The notes below the pieces were generated by a model. It was not told the origin of the DNA. It searched no databases and was given only the letters and a program-made list of their open reading frames with translations. A program made the translations under genes and the position numbers. From Rhyzopertha dominica (taxonomy: Eukaryota; Arthropoda; Insecta; Coleoptera; Bostrichidae): a stretch of 64,000 bases of DNA. The DNA lies in assembly GCA_025024175.1 (NCBI GenBank), contig QCXZ01000138.1, positions 1,550,002 to 1,614,001 on the forward strand. The letters run 5' to 3'. This document shows positions 20,833-32,527 of this stretch, piece after piece. The stretch's first letter is position 1, and the number at the start of each line of letters is the position of its first letter.

Positions 20833-20893
20833 ATTGTATTTTGGGTTGCATTTTTAATTTCGCCAGGGTTCTTATCATTCGTGAAACATCCTG
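20833..20893 (-). repeat. Right terminal inverted repeat
   Basis: Inverted partner of 19642-19702, ending in CCTG followed by TA. Confidence 0.85.
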
Positions 20894-20934
20894 TATTTGA
20901 TTATAATTCATCATAAGGATTTTATATTTCCAGA

Positions 20935-21285
20935 GTGCTGGAAGGCGTTAAAACTGTGTAACATAAGCAATATTGCTAATTATAGTCCAATAATATTTTG
21001 GCTGCTTATCTTATTCTTATCTTATTTCTATTATGTTATGCGTTAGCTAAAAGTATTTTATGATGAAAAAGTCTATAGGAACAAATATGTATGAGCCTTT
21101 GACCGTGTTGACCTGTTTTAGACTACCAAAAACTTCTCTACTATTTACACATGTAAATGTATTGATCATGTGCCTTCATCCGGAGCTTCACAGGCGTCAA
21201 TCTTAGGTCCCATTCTGTTTCTGACGTATTTTAACAATTTGTTGGTTGTATGGAAGCAGTGTTTTAATGTTTCTCTGGTTTTTTT
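20935..21285 (+). pseudogene. LINE reverse transcriptase relic
   Basis: The plus strand reads GNISNIANYSPI-like sequence (about 20962) and, after a decayed interval, SGASQASILGPILFLTYFNN (about 21181-21240), the RT motif B region. Too decayed to place in a clade. Confidence 0.6.
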
Positions 21286-21419
21286 AACTTGTTGTACACC
21301 CTGTATACTATACAATCCAGACAGCGCTGCCGTGTAGATTACTTTTCATTGAACTCGTGTTAACGATATAGAATATGTTCAACGTAAATTTTGTAAATAT
21401 TTATTTTGTGTAAGGTTTG

Positions 21420-22180
21420 CTCAATAATGACGCATCATAGCGAATGCGATTTCTCGATTTGCTTGTAAGTGACCACGCACAGAAATAAAAGCTCAACTTG
21501 TATCGATTACCTGCTGCCGTTTAGGTAAATCTGTTTTTATAACCGAGGGGACACACTCACCCTTATCTAATAAATCAATACGTTTCGCTCTCGGATTCGG
21601 CCTGTACATCCAAGAAGACAGTTCTTCATGCGTGTACGCTCGTGAGCGGAGCATAATGGTCGTCCATTTAAGAGCGTCGTAAATGCTTCAACCTCATTTG
21701 CATCACAGAAGCAAACACAAGACAAACATTTGTTAACTATTAGTACTAAATTTTAATACTAACAAAATACAATGACCGGCTAGTTACGGCGAAAAAGGAA
21801 ACGTGAGCAAATAGTGGGATTGCGAAAGGCCGTGGAATCGCATTTGGAGGAGCCGGCTCGCTATACGGCCTTTAAATGCGATTTCCATGTTTGATATTTT
21901 TTGCCTATCATGGGAAGAATTGTCAAAGTGCACAGAGCGTGACGTGTTTTGACTGCTAAATGAAAATTCTTTTGCTGGATAATTATTCGCTGAACAGTGC
22001 CACGAGTTTATACACGAATAATGGCTTGCATATCTATTTTTTTAAGTTATTATACGAAATTTCAAGGATACGAACTAGTGCAAACATTGGTAGCCAGCTT
22101 CCGCTCTAGCGATACGTCGCCGCGGACTAAAAGACAATATTTTCACTAAAACTCAGGTTCATCAACTCAAGCTTACGAAG
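21420..22180. other. GC-richer non-coding block
   Basis: Composition shifts to GC-richer. Contains the POU-octamer-like CATTTGCATC (about 21697) and the interleaved inverted repeats at 21825-21886. No coding. Confidence 0.3.
21825..21886. repeat. Interleaved inverted repeats (A-B-A'-B')
   Basis: AAAGGCCGT (21825-21833) pairs with ACGGCCTTT (21865-21873). The adjacent GGAATCGCATTT (21834-21845) pairs with AAATGCGATTTCC (21874-21886) with one extra base. The loop holds AGCCGGCT. The order is that of a pseudoknot, not a simple hairpin. Confidence 0.7.
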
Positions 22181-22641
22181 TAGCCGACTCTATCATAAAC
22201 TTTTGTAATATCAGTTTAGATACAATCAATGCTATTTCCGAATTCTAAAAAGTTATACATAAAATTTGTGAAAAGAAATCAGTTAATTGCTGACAGATGG
22301 CATTGCCATTTATTTTTCTACTTACACTAAATAAGACGTAAGCGATTTGTGGACCGCATTTGTTACACCTCTCTCTCTAGATTTGTCACTGGTTATCCGA
22401 GATCGACCTTTCCGATACATTATATCCATCATAACATTCAGAACTTAAAAAATTAATCATTAAGCTATTACTGACTGATTAGGAAATTGTTGTGATTTTG
22501 GTAATTTATTCGATAAAAAAAAACGTTCAGGCCCCTATTTCTTTTTCGGGTATTTTGAATGCAATTTCAAGAAACTTGATAATATGTGAAATTTTCTTTT
22601 ATCTATTAATTAAATCTGTTGTTTTTGATACATTAAACGCT

Positions 22642-23031
22642 ATGAACTTTTACATTGATGATGCAATTACATTACATTACATAATAAATTCAATGAAGTT
22701 AAATCGTTTCTTAAGTTCTATCGCTAGATGTTCTATATTAATATTAATCATATCATTAAAACTAGACATAATGCCCATAAGCAAAATGTCAGTTGAAAAA
22801 TTACAGATACATAGGCAAAACAAAGTACCAGAAGCCGTCTATAAAATAACGTCTGTTGACGTTGCAAAAACAGACAGCCAATTTTGTTATAAAATAACCT
22901 TAAAAAGTAAAGGAAAGAAGTTTTATATAATATGCATTATGGCTAAATCTATAATTAACTTGTCTCAAAAGAATTTATTGAGTTACTTATACTTACAGAA
23001 AGTTATTGTGACAAGGAAACTACACAATTAA
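22642..23031 (+). CDS. Hypothetical ORF, possible small OB-fold-like protein
   Basis: The longest unassigned open frame here: open from 22483, first ATG at 22642, 129 codons. An open run of about 180 codons is unlikely by chance at this AT content. The N-terminal part is hydrophobic and low in complexity. The C-terminal half (YKITSVDVAKTDSQFCYKIT, then LKSKGKKFYI and NLSQKNLLSYL) alternates like a small beta-barrel and faintly recalls the OB-fold ssDNA-binding proteins found in some insect transposons. That comparison is weak. It may be a fragment of an unidentified mobile element. Confidence 0.3.
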   Translation: MNFYIDDAITLHYIINSMKLNRFLSSIARCSILILIISLKLDIMPISKMSVEKLQIHRQNKVPEAVYKITSVDVAKTDSQFCYKITLKSKGKKFYIICIMAKSIINLSQKNLLSYLYLQKVIVTRKLHN

Positions 23032-23679
23032 AATTTTTGTGAAAGGGAATTGAATTGGAATTCTCTAAAAATTCAATAAACAACTTTTCAAAGAAATACT
23101 TTAACCACTATATATTAAGGTTTTTTCATTAATGAAATGAAATGAAAAATGCTGCGTTTAATGACAATGATAACATTGAACATAACTGAAGTAAATGTTA
23201 AAGCTGTCATCGTTAATGCATGTTTCCGGTAAAAATTTTAACTCAGCAAATAGTTTTTTCATTTCTGACCAAATCTATTGGCAATCCCGTGTATTTTAAA
23301 ATTGTTGGCATTTGAACAGAAATATTAATTTTCAACAAACAAATTGGTGTTTATCAGATAATTATGTATTTTCGAAAAAAAAAACACTGACAAACAATTA
23401 TTAATTTGACGTAAACATCATTTTGACAAGGTCAAGGAACAAAACATATTGCAATTTGAGAAATTTAATACCATTAAACACAATAGGTCTAGACCATGCA
23501 AAATAGTTAAAAACAGCAACATTATAATAAACCTATTAAAAAAGTTTCGCAGATGCTGCTGTAAATATTTTAGCGGAGAGGATGAATTTTACTGTAACGC
23601 CACGGACAATTCCAAAAGTGGAGACAATATCATATGTGGAACCCTCTATAAGTCTGCTTTTTAAGAATCAAGAGGTTTA
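23032..23679. other. AT-rich stretch, nothing recognised
   Basis: A 71-codon frame (23449-23664) with clustered Cys residues has no recognisable family. Confidence 0.45.
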
Positions 23680-24960
23680 GGTTAAGACTGATGTATGCCA
23701 CGCCATTAGAAATGCACGCACGCCGAAATCTAGTGTAATAGCTGAGGAAATGGGCAATGAAGGCCCTTAAGGATTTGAACTTAGATAAGTCTGTCTTAGT
23801 CATTACAGGTAAAAAAGGATAAAGGTTTAGCCACAGTAATTTTAGACAGAGCAGATTACGTGACTAAAGTTAGCGAATTAGACGAGGAAATGTACCAAAA
23901 ATTATCCCGAGATCCTACTTCAAACATTTTCAAAATTACTAACGGTCTTGTCAAAACTTTAAATCTTTCGAATAAGCAAAAGTCATTTTTAACTGTTTTC
24001 GACTGCAGGATACCTAAATTGTGCAGATTACCCAAAATCAGAAAGCTAATGTTCCTTTAAGACCTATAGCCAATAAGATTGGCAGTCATGGTACAAATTA
24101 GCAAAATAATGCTAACTATTTCAAGTCTTAGGTGGGAAAAACCAATAGTTTCATTAAGAATTCATCAGATTTTATTGATAAAAGGCTTGAGTATTTCAGA
24201 AACCGATATTTTAGTTAATATTAACGTCGTTTCTTTATTTACGAAAGTACGCCGTGCGGTGCAATAGATAAATTATATGAGCACGGTTTAAAATCGATTT
24301 ATTTATTGTGGAACGGTAATTTTTGTGGAAAAATCAAGTTACGCGATGGGCTTACTCCAAGTCCAATTTGTTTATGGGAAAACCTTGAAGAGGTATAGGT
24401 ATGCAGATACAAATAATACTTTTGTTATTTGGCCTCATGGTACCTATATGCGAGTTAGGTAGGTAGGTAGGTTAGGTAGGTCAAAATCCTGACATAAACT
24501 TTATTGTAGAATTAAAACGCAATGATTTGGATAGCCAAATTTATAGAGTACGCACAGCTCACTTAGGACACAAAGTTTACAGAAAACCAACGCACGCACG
24601 CAGATATATATTTACGTGAAACATCTCATCACCCTCCCATTCAAAAGAATAGGACGTTGTTTGTTACAGTTCAACGAATTTTAGACGAAGGTTCTTTACA
24701 ACAAGAAATATATCATCTTAAACCAGAGCTCCAGTGAGAAATGGTAAATTCTCAATCACCAGAAAGTATATTTAACTTGAGTTTACCTTATGTTACAAGG
24801 CCCTTCCATAGCTAAACACTCGTTTGTCTTTGAAAAATATTATTACAAACGTTAAATAAAAAAAAGCTATAGATATTTCTAGAAATGCCGATAACTTTAA
24901 TAAGGATAGTGGAGATTATGAATTTGATGATATTTGGTAGGCAATTTTCTTGTATTATGC
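23680..24960 (+). pseudogene. Penelope-like reverse transcriptase relic
   Basis: Plus-strand PLE blocks in order: VCHAIRNARTPKSSV, MKALKDLNLDKSVLVIT and LDRADYVTKVSELDEEMYQK (N-terminal), LPKIRK (about 24027), LRPIANKIGS, the SISETDILVNINVVSLFTKV region (motif A, the catalytic Asp reads as Asn), then RYADTNNTFVIWPHG (about 24390, where RYVDD is normal), HKVYRKPTHAR-like and LRETSHHPPIQKNRTLF, and LPYVTRP. Stops and frame changes are frequent and both catalytic sites are damaged. The GIY-YIG domain is not recognisable. Confidence 0.8.
24455..24482 (+). repeat. GTAG microsatellite inside the PLE
   Basis: Tandem AGGT units with one interruption sit just after the RT motif C region and break it. 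Confidence 0.7.
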
Positions 24961-25279
24961 AGTTCGTGTATATCCAATAGGTAGTTTCTTTCTACTCGGT
25001 TGTTGGTACCTCCTTTCTATGACGTTTTGCTTCCTTCATGTTTATTTTGTTTTTAAACCAAATGTCAATATAAAAACTGCACTTATTTAGTGCGAGTGAA
25101 ATGGAGGATTGTCGTTCTAGTAAGGACTCGAAAATGTAAACATATATGCATGAATTTCAAATTTCTGAGGTACTTATAAACAATACTTTTCACAACAATC
25201 AATCCGTCAGCTAACGTTCACAATTAAGCAACGATATCCTTGTAACGAATATGATTATAATATTATAATCCTAATGACA

Positions 25280-25830
25280 AATGGTAAAAGCAGCTACCTC
25301 CCTAGCTACCGCCCATTTAAACAAGAGTCGCCAAATGAGATGGAGACACACGACACCTGCTGATCTATTGAAAGCACTACAACAAAAAAAAACGCGTCGA
25401 TTGTCAATGAAAACGCTACTCACGGCGCTGATGCAAAACACTTTAATTTAGAACACGCTGTCAGTGTTCGAGGCATAATTCTATGACTTTTGTGACCTTT
25501 CATGTAGACCTGTCGATGGTTGTATGTGATTTAACATCGTTTGTCTTATTGCGTTCGATCTCCTTGATTCTCCCCTGTTGTACCGAACTCCTCTCTCTTT
25601 CGTCTTTGAATATGCACACTGTTCATGAATTTCGCAACTGGTCACGTGTACAAAATAAGCGCGTTGGTGTGAACGTGAAGTCTCACACAGAGATAATTGT
25701 TAACGAGTTATGCATTTAGTGTGTTTGCATTTCGAAGGAAAAACCTTTTTATTCCGATTTATAAAAGCGGGAGGTGCGTTTTATTCAAAGTCGCTGTTGT
25801 GTAACGCGCCGTAAGCAAGTACTTTGAGAC
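25280..25830. other. GC-richer non-coding block
   Basis: Less AT-biased than its flanks. It includes a 78-codon frame (25483-25719) without features, the E-box-containing GGTCACGTGT (about 25641) and several CpGs. Possibly regulatory. Confidence 0.25.
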
Positions 25831-26967
25831 AGACGTTCTTTCAAATTGGAAAGCTTGATAAAAGGGCATGCTTTATGGATTATGTCTTGGTGGATGAAAT
25901 GCATCTACTCAAAGGTTATTTTTTCGTTATTTATGATGGGTCTTCTACGGCAAATGTTTGCTCAATAGTAAATGTATGAAAATCATTGAAGCTTAGTGCT
26001 CTAATTCTTTCTTTTGAGGAACTCCACGAAAATACAGAATTTTCTGCCAATCAACTAATCGAATATTTTTTTAGTCAGGCCTAGTTTTTTATTGATTATT
26101 TTGATAGTGCATATAAAGTTTCAACGTTTTATTCCATTTTTCGAAACAAACTGTAATTTGCTCGACCCTTTCATGGAAATACGGGGCGTAGCAACTGAAA
26201 TACTGCAAGTTTGAAGATGATGTTGGAACATCATTTTTATGCGCGTTGGAGTTTTCTCAATGACATCGAAAGATTTGTGTCTATAGACCTAAAAAGAATT
26301 ATTTTTATCCAGAACTGAATTTAAGTGATTATCATGTTTCGTATGTTCGTCGGAACGAGCCCGTTCTCAGCTTTTTTTTTTATATAGTATTAAATCATGC
26401 AGATTCATTATTTGCTCATTAGTATTATGTATATTTATACCTTCACCATTTAACGCAGAAATTAAATAGAATAGAAAACAACATCCATATTAAAAGGTAA
26501 GTGTATATTTGGGGTAAGTGTGTAGGTTGTAGATATTTTTATCATAAATGCATTTATATTGGCGACATCTAGTGGAAATGAATCTAACAGGTTTAGTCTT
26601 CTGTTCTGAAGTAGGGGTACTAACTTTACCAGTACAAGTTGCGCAACCCAAAGTGATATGTGCGAAAGTTTTTCTAATTCGTTCAATTCGCCAATCGAAA
26701 GAGTTAATAAAGTTTGCTAGTTGCGTGATACATATACGGTAATGTATTTTTCAATGTTATATATATTTTTAAATGGTTTTGATTGAGGTTTTTTCAATTA
26801 TATATACTAAATGCTTGTCCCTGCATAGGAATCAACAGGTGCAAGTGTTAAGTAATGTGGAATGGCAAGTGTGTACTCTGCTACACACTTACCTCTGTTT
26901 ATACATTGCCTCTAGTTTACACAGACTTCCACATATATATTTCTTCTCACCAAATATATTGTTAAAA
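25831..26967. other. Gene-free stretch before the Tigger element
   Basis: AT-rich. A 26460-26750 segment with overlapping short frames on both strands carries no family signature. Some of 26770-26967 is probably the 5' untranslated part of the pogo-like element, whose terminal repeats I could not find. Confidence 0.4.
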
Positions 26968-28564
26968 ATGGTTCGAGTATACGCACGAAAGTCTATCAGT
27001 GCGACCGGGTATACTAAAGAGGCTTTAAAGCAAGCTCTCTATGACATTCAGCAAGAACGAAGCCACACAATACGATGCATCTAAGAAGTTTAACATTCCT
27101 CAGATGACTTTAAGCTATCATAGAAGAGGAATAAAAGGTATAAAAAATAGAAGCATGGGTAGATCTACAGCAATTCCTCCAGAAGCTAAGCTAACCGAGT
27201 GCATTATTTCAATGGAAGAATGGGGGTGGGCTTTAATTCAACACCGAATTTTTGGAATTGTTGAGAAAAACGTAATTCAAGTTGTCAATTAAAAAAACAC
27301 ACACCTTTTGAAACAACAATTAAGTGAGCTTCAATTGAAAAATAAACCTCGTCAGATTTGGAACCTTGAAGGAACGAATTTTTTTTAGACCCTTCGAAAA
27401 CAAAAATTGTTGGTAAAAGAGGAGTTCCATCTTCCAGAACAGCTGTTGGATCTGGCAGGGATATCAGAATTGTACTAATGGCAGTGAGTGCTGAAGGGCA
27501 TCCTTAGCTTATCTCTTTACCAGATATGCTGTTACAAAAAATGGCTGGATGGAATCGGATCTATTTGTGTCCCATTTTAAAGATTCATTATTAAATTTTT
27601 TCGGTCCTGATAGACCAGTACTATTAATCTATGATGTTGGTACGACTAACTTGCCAAGGAAAATAATGTTGTACTTTAAAATTACCTTCACACTCATCTC
27701 ATCTGCCCCTGCATATCGGCGTATTAAAGCTACTTAAAGCAAAGTGGGAGGCAGCATTGGTGGAATGGAACCAGAGGTAATCTCTAACGGTTTTAAAGAG
27801 GGAAGGATATTTTCTTATGATTCGAACGTCATAAAAAAGGAACAATATGATCCCCTATCCTATAGAAGATCGGAGCAGCATAAGGCTCAAAAACAACGCA
27901 GTGTAGAAAGCGATAATAGCGAATTACTAGATTATTTACCAAATGATCAGCCGGGAGCGTCTTCACATAAATCAAGTGACCAAAACTGCATTTTTGAGGA
28001 ACTGTTATTAGACACTGTCAGTCAAATGCCTTCAGAACCAAATAAAGCCAATAAAATAGTAGGAAAATGAGCAGAAGTATACAAAAAAACTAACAAGTAG
28101 CAACAGAAAGTATTTCAACAGGAAACCACAAAAAATTACCAGAAAATATTATCAAGATAATAGTGACAGTGATGGGATATCTGAAACAAATTATGAAGGC
28201 GACAATGATATATATTAAGGAAGAAATGAGAGAACAGAAAGATATAGACAAATATATGGAAGAAGTGAGTAAGTTAGCAGATGTTAAAGTAGATGATTGG
28301 ATGATGGTGAAAAATATGATAGGAAAGAAAATATTAAAATACTATGCTGGCAAAGTGATGACTACAGAAGATGAAATAGAAATAAAATTTGCCAATAGAG
28401 TACCTTTTTTGAATCTGTAGTCTTCAACGTTTGCATGGATTGGTGAAGATTATACTTTTGTACCAAGGAGCGATATGATTCTGACTTTACCCAGACTTAA
28501 TTTGTTAGGTCGAAGAAATGTTATAAAATTTGACATCGATTTTTCATCATACAATGCGCAATAA
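26968..28564 (+). pseudogene. Pogo/Tigger-type DDE transposase
   Basis: Starts at ATG 26968 (MVRVYARKS). A psq-type helix-turn-helix region (ALKQALYDI, then FNIPQMTLSYHRRG after a frame change) is followed by GRSTAIPPE and the CENPB-like part WGWALIQHRIFGIVEK. The first catalytic block reads NLEGTNFF (normally N-L-D-E-T-N); the second, VLLIYDVGTTN (27630), keeps its Asp. The third (P-L-D-V) seems lost near 27715. Coding continues through AKWEAALVEW and a C-terminal domain, KVDDWMMVK...KYYAGKV, to INFDIDFSSYN-like sequence ending at 28564. At least four frame changes or stops are present. Confidence 0.85.
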
Positions 28565-28879
28565 TTTATTGGTTTAAGTTAGAAAGCTTATTTATGAGTT
28601 TCTGTGTTATAAGAGGATTTAATTTGCTTTTTAAGAATAGAACATTAATTACATTACCATCCCAACTTAATAAAAACTGTTTTGTAACGGTATGCAAAAC
28701 TTCAAATCTGAACTGAAGTTTTTAGCATGTGTAGTTAAAACTTTCTCATATATACCCCGGGTTAAATTCAATTAAACGTTGCTTTATTATTTATAAGAGC
28801 ACCAAGGGTTTTTGCCTAGCAGGTCCTAATACTAAGAACTCGCTGCGATGTTTGGACGAACGTATCAGAAAGTGATATT

Positions 28880-29235
28880 CGATCGAAAACTGCTGCAGAA
28901 GGTTGAACACGTTGATATCAAGGGAAAATAATTGTAAAGATTTTCCTCGTTTCTTAATAACCAAACGATACGAATGCGTATTGGTAGAAGTTTGTTACAT
29001 CCGCAGAGATCCACAGTGGTGTTCCACAAGGGTTAGTACTTGGGACATTACTATTGGAAATATATGTGTCAGTAGTGGCATTAAGATATTTGCCAATGCA
29101 CTCAAAAATGTTGACTCACAGCGACCAAGAGAGAATCGAGAGGTGTATAGGGTGTTGACTTATTAACATGAATGCATCAAAATGCAAGACATTCAATTAT
29201 TGTGATATAAACTTAAAAAAACACACACATTTGTT
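28880..29235 (+). pseudogene. LINE reverse transcriptase relic
   Basis: The plus strand reads SLLHPQRSTVVFHKG (the S-G-V-P-Q-G block, about 28990-29030), LGTLLLEIYVS, GIKIFANALKNV (motif C, where FADDLK is usual) and LINMNASKCKTFNY (about 29160-29200), the typical sequence downstream of the RT palm. Multiple frames, clearly dead. Confidence 0.65.
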
Positions 29236-29389
29236 TTGCGTACGGTAGACACTATAGATGTTAGACTTTCGCGTGATATTTTTTAAAGGAAAAACCTTAT
29301 CCTCATGTTCTCATTATGCAGCCAGTTTCAAAACATCATTGCCTAATTACCTCAAATTTAACAGCGGTGTTTTACACAACGCAGACCCC

Positions 29390-29760
29390 GACGTGGACCG
29401 ATCCATCTCTTTGCGTCTAATCAATTAAAATTATCTAGACACCTCGCAAAGGAACAACGTAAGCAAATGTACGCAATCATTATCGCAATGCCCATAACAT
29501 TTCCCCGAGTGCCTGCGTCCATTATCACCGGCGAAAAACATCTCTACATATAGGCAAGGACCGCAGAAAAATGGCAGCCATTATCTGGCGAAGGAGCGAA
29601 CGATGGTGGTGCTTTCGTTTCGTCTAGCCGCACTTTAAAGATTTAGGGGTTATTAACCTTGACGGAATCTAGGCAACTTGAACAACGCGCCGATATTCTC
29701 TCACGATTCTCGCAGATTTCCGTTTTTTTCAGTGCAACCGCCTCGGAACGTTAGGATTTT
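29390..29760. other. GC-richer non-coding block
   Basis: A compact block of GC-richer sequence with no open frame. Features include GGGGTTATTAACCTTGACGG (about 29645) and several CpG-rich words. A candidate conserved non-coding element. Confidence 0.3.
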
Positions 29761-32355
29761 TGAATATCTTATGTTCCATTGTTAAATATAAAAATGCTGG
29801 TATCGACTAATTCTTCCATAAGTAGAATTTAAGATAGGGTGTAAATGTCAATTTGTTTGATATTGGCATCTACATTTGGGAGGGGGGTTTTAATCTCAGA
29901 GGAAGGAAAGCTTATTTTCATTTTTATAACCACAAAGAACAAGAAACTAGTTTTATTAAAAAAAGCTCAACAAATATTGTATATAAATACCATATCATGC
30001 AGACTCATCCAAACCTTAAAACAGGAAAAGTAAAAAAATTAACTAACAATAACAAATAAAATTTATATTTTGGTGTATCCGGTCATTCCCAAAGTGTGGT
30101 CTGTTAGAAGTTTATCGATATGCTCAGATTTTGTACATAGAGATTATCGAGTACGGTCTATCGAACTAAAATATTGGTATCTTTTACGCCATTAAGTACA
30201 GAGTTTTGTAGTCATTTATGTTTTTGTTTCGAAAAATGTAACGCATTCAATGACTTCTAAAATAAAGACAGTAAGATAAAATTGCACTGTGCTTAAAATA
30301 TACAGAAACCAAATTCTGGTGGTAAATAAAACGCGGCAACTAAATCTTCATGACTAAAATCAAATTTTTATTAAATTTTTTCTCCCGTTTTACCTTAGGA
30401 CTATTGTTTGCCAAAAAATGGCGCGTAAATTCTGATTAATCCATCTAAATTATGTGTTCTGAAATTATTCGATCTTCTTCTTAATACCATGTGACATGCT
30501 TCTTTGAAATTCTTTGTATCGAAGAATTGGAACAGTTTAACTTTGTACCTGCATCTTTAATAGATGCTCAAGGATAAGCTTCATTTTCTTCATCAGATGT
30601 CTCAGCGTGAATACTTTAAGTTTAAGTCTTAACAGCGCACCAAATTGTAAAAAGTTTGCTACAATTTTCTTGAACGTTCTAGCTCTCCACTAACAATTCT
30701 ACTATACTCCTCATGAATGCAAAATAAATTTAGAATATCAGGGATCGAACTGTTCATTATTTTGACCTTTTCAACACACAGACGGCTGTATTCTATTGGA
30801 AGTGTGTGTTATTGAACAGTTTATACAGATGCCTAAAACAGTAAATTAGTTTTATGAAAGTTAGATTTTATTTGCTGTGTTAAGTTTTCTTATTTTGTGT
30901 TCTGTTCGCCTCATATTGCCACTAACGTTCGTTTTCACTACGTTTTTTTAATATGATAAATTATAATAATATCAGAAATAAGTAAAGTAACTAGCAAAAT
31001 GTATCAAAAACTGCTGACAACAGATACCCATAACTTGATATTAAATTAAAGAGAATTGAATTCTACTGTTACTAGTAGAACAATATTGATATCGCGTTCC
31101 TTCTGAAAAAAATCGCATATCTATACCTGTACATGTATACCTGTATCTAAACGTCGTCGATATTGTAGTAAGTATTAAAACTAAACAATTATTCGTTAAT
31201 ATAATTAGTATGTAGTGCCTTTATTGATCTACAAAGTAGTTAGGTTTTCGAATATTAATTATTTTTCAAGGTATTTCGTTTTTCGAATAACTACAAAACT
31301 AGCTAATCTAGACTCTACAAATGCTTATCAAACTCATTACATTTCAATGAGAAACATAAAAGTGTAATAATACACTAGGTGTTCCATATAAAATAACGAA
31401 CTTAGTGTATACTTCTGGTGTAACCGAAAACGCGTGAAAGATACAAATTTTTATAGTCCTATAGATCGTACTTAATAATCTCTGTGTACAAAACGTCAGC
31501 ACAATAAGGTTAAGGTAGGTTACACATAATTCATTTCATAAATAGTGTATAAATTCTGGGAAGTATCAGTTTTAACAAAATTTATTCAATGTTCATGTAG
31601 GTATGTAGCATTTGCATGCATGGGTAAACAATTTACATGTAATGATATCGTACAGATATCACGCAATCCTTTTGATGCGTTCTTAAGATTTCGTGAACGG
31701 ATTTTATTGCACCGCATTTATATTACTCTTCACATTTGACAGATTTTTAAATAAATAAGTCGAGATAGGAACAAGGAAGAAGAGGGATTTGAAGAACTAC
31801 AAATAACTCAATTTGAAACTTACTACATTAACAAAAAAGTGGGCTTTGCTTGGCTGGACAATAAATCCGTTACCATGATTATTTCAGTTACTGTCAGTTC
31901 GCTCAGATTTAGTGCCTTGAGGTGACTTTTAACGACACTGGATATGCCTTAGATACGGAAAAAAGATGGACACCGCATGCAATATGCTAAAGTGATGCCA
32001 AATGACACAGATCGGCAGTGGCGTACTAGCATGCATTTAGGGTATCTACTAAGCAGAAATAAGAAAAATTGACCGATGTCACTGTAAGCTTGCTTTGAAT
32101 TCAGTTCTGTTCCTACCTGTGGAAGCTCACTCGAACCTTTACACCTAGAAGCTACATATAAATCTACGTTGCATCATTGTTTTTGTTTGGGAAAAACCTT
32201 TTAATATTGCTGGATATTGGGCAAAACCTAAGGTGTTTGACAATATGCATTTAAATAATAATAAGGTTAGCGTTAATTTTTATTATGCCAAATGTAGATA
32301 TACACACATCAAAGTTATTTATTACCTGTACCCTGTATGTATTAGTAATGATTAT
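29761..32355. other. AT-rich gene desert
   Basis: No gene recognised over 2.6 kb. TAGGTGTTCCATATAAAATA at about 31376 resembles a motif at 36729, a possible shared repeat end. A decayed minus-strand frame around 30640-30370 reads FRWINQNLRAIFWQT but could not be assigned. Confidence 0.4.
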
Positions 32356-32359
32356 AAGA

Positions 32360-32504
32360 AGTATTTTTTAATTAGATTAGCAGGCAAATATAATTCTAAA
32401 AAGATTGCCAACTTTAAGCGGGAATCGAACCAGGGACCTTTTGAATGCCGGTTAAATGTGTTGCCACTGCACCGCCAAAGCCCTATTCAAATTCCAGATC
32501 AAAG
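32360..32504 (-). mobile_element. tRNA-derived SINE, copy 2
   Basis: Inverted relative to copy 1 at 6928-7085. The minus strand carries the canonical pol III B box GGTTCGATTCC (32430-32420), an A-box-like TTTGGCGGTGCAGTGGCAAC and the shared 3' part GTTGGCAA...ATTTGCCTGC. The B box is better preserved than in copy 1. It abuts the PLE end at about 32528. Confidence 0.75.
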
Positions 32505-32527
32505 TTATATCATCGAACAATATTTTA

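Larger units (their letters stand above)
19642..20893 (-). mobile_element. Mariner-like element with both terminal inverted repeats
   Basis: About 1.25 kb, starting CAGGATGTTTCACGAATGAT and ending with its reverse complement, flanked by TA on both sides (19640-19641, 20894-20895) as expected for Tc1/mariner insertion. The inverted repeats extend about 60 bp with a few differences. The transposase lies on the minus strand and is interrupted, so the element is defective. Confidence 0.85.

Noticed and set aside
24455..24482. Possible CRISPR-like or telomeric repeat
   Set aside because: It is only a short AGGT microsatellite inside a dead PLE; nothing prokaryotic is present and no spacers exist.
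30370..30640. Minus-strand coding-like residues FRWINQNLRAIFWQT
   Set aside because: Broken by stops and not assignable to a family; kept only as a note in the desert entry.
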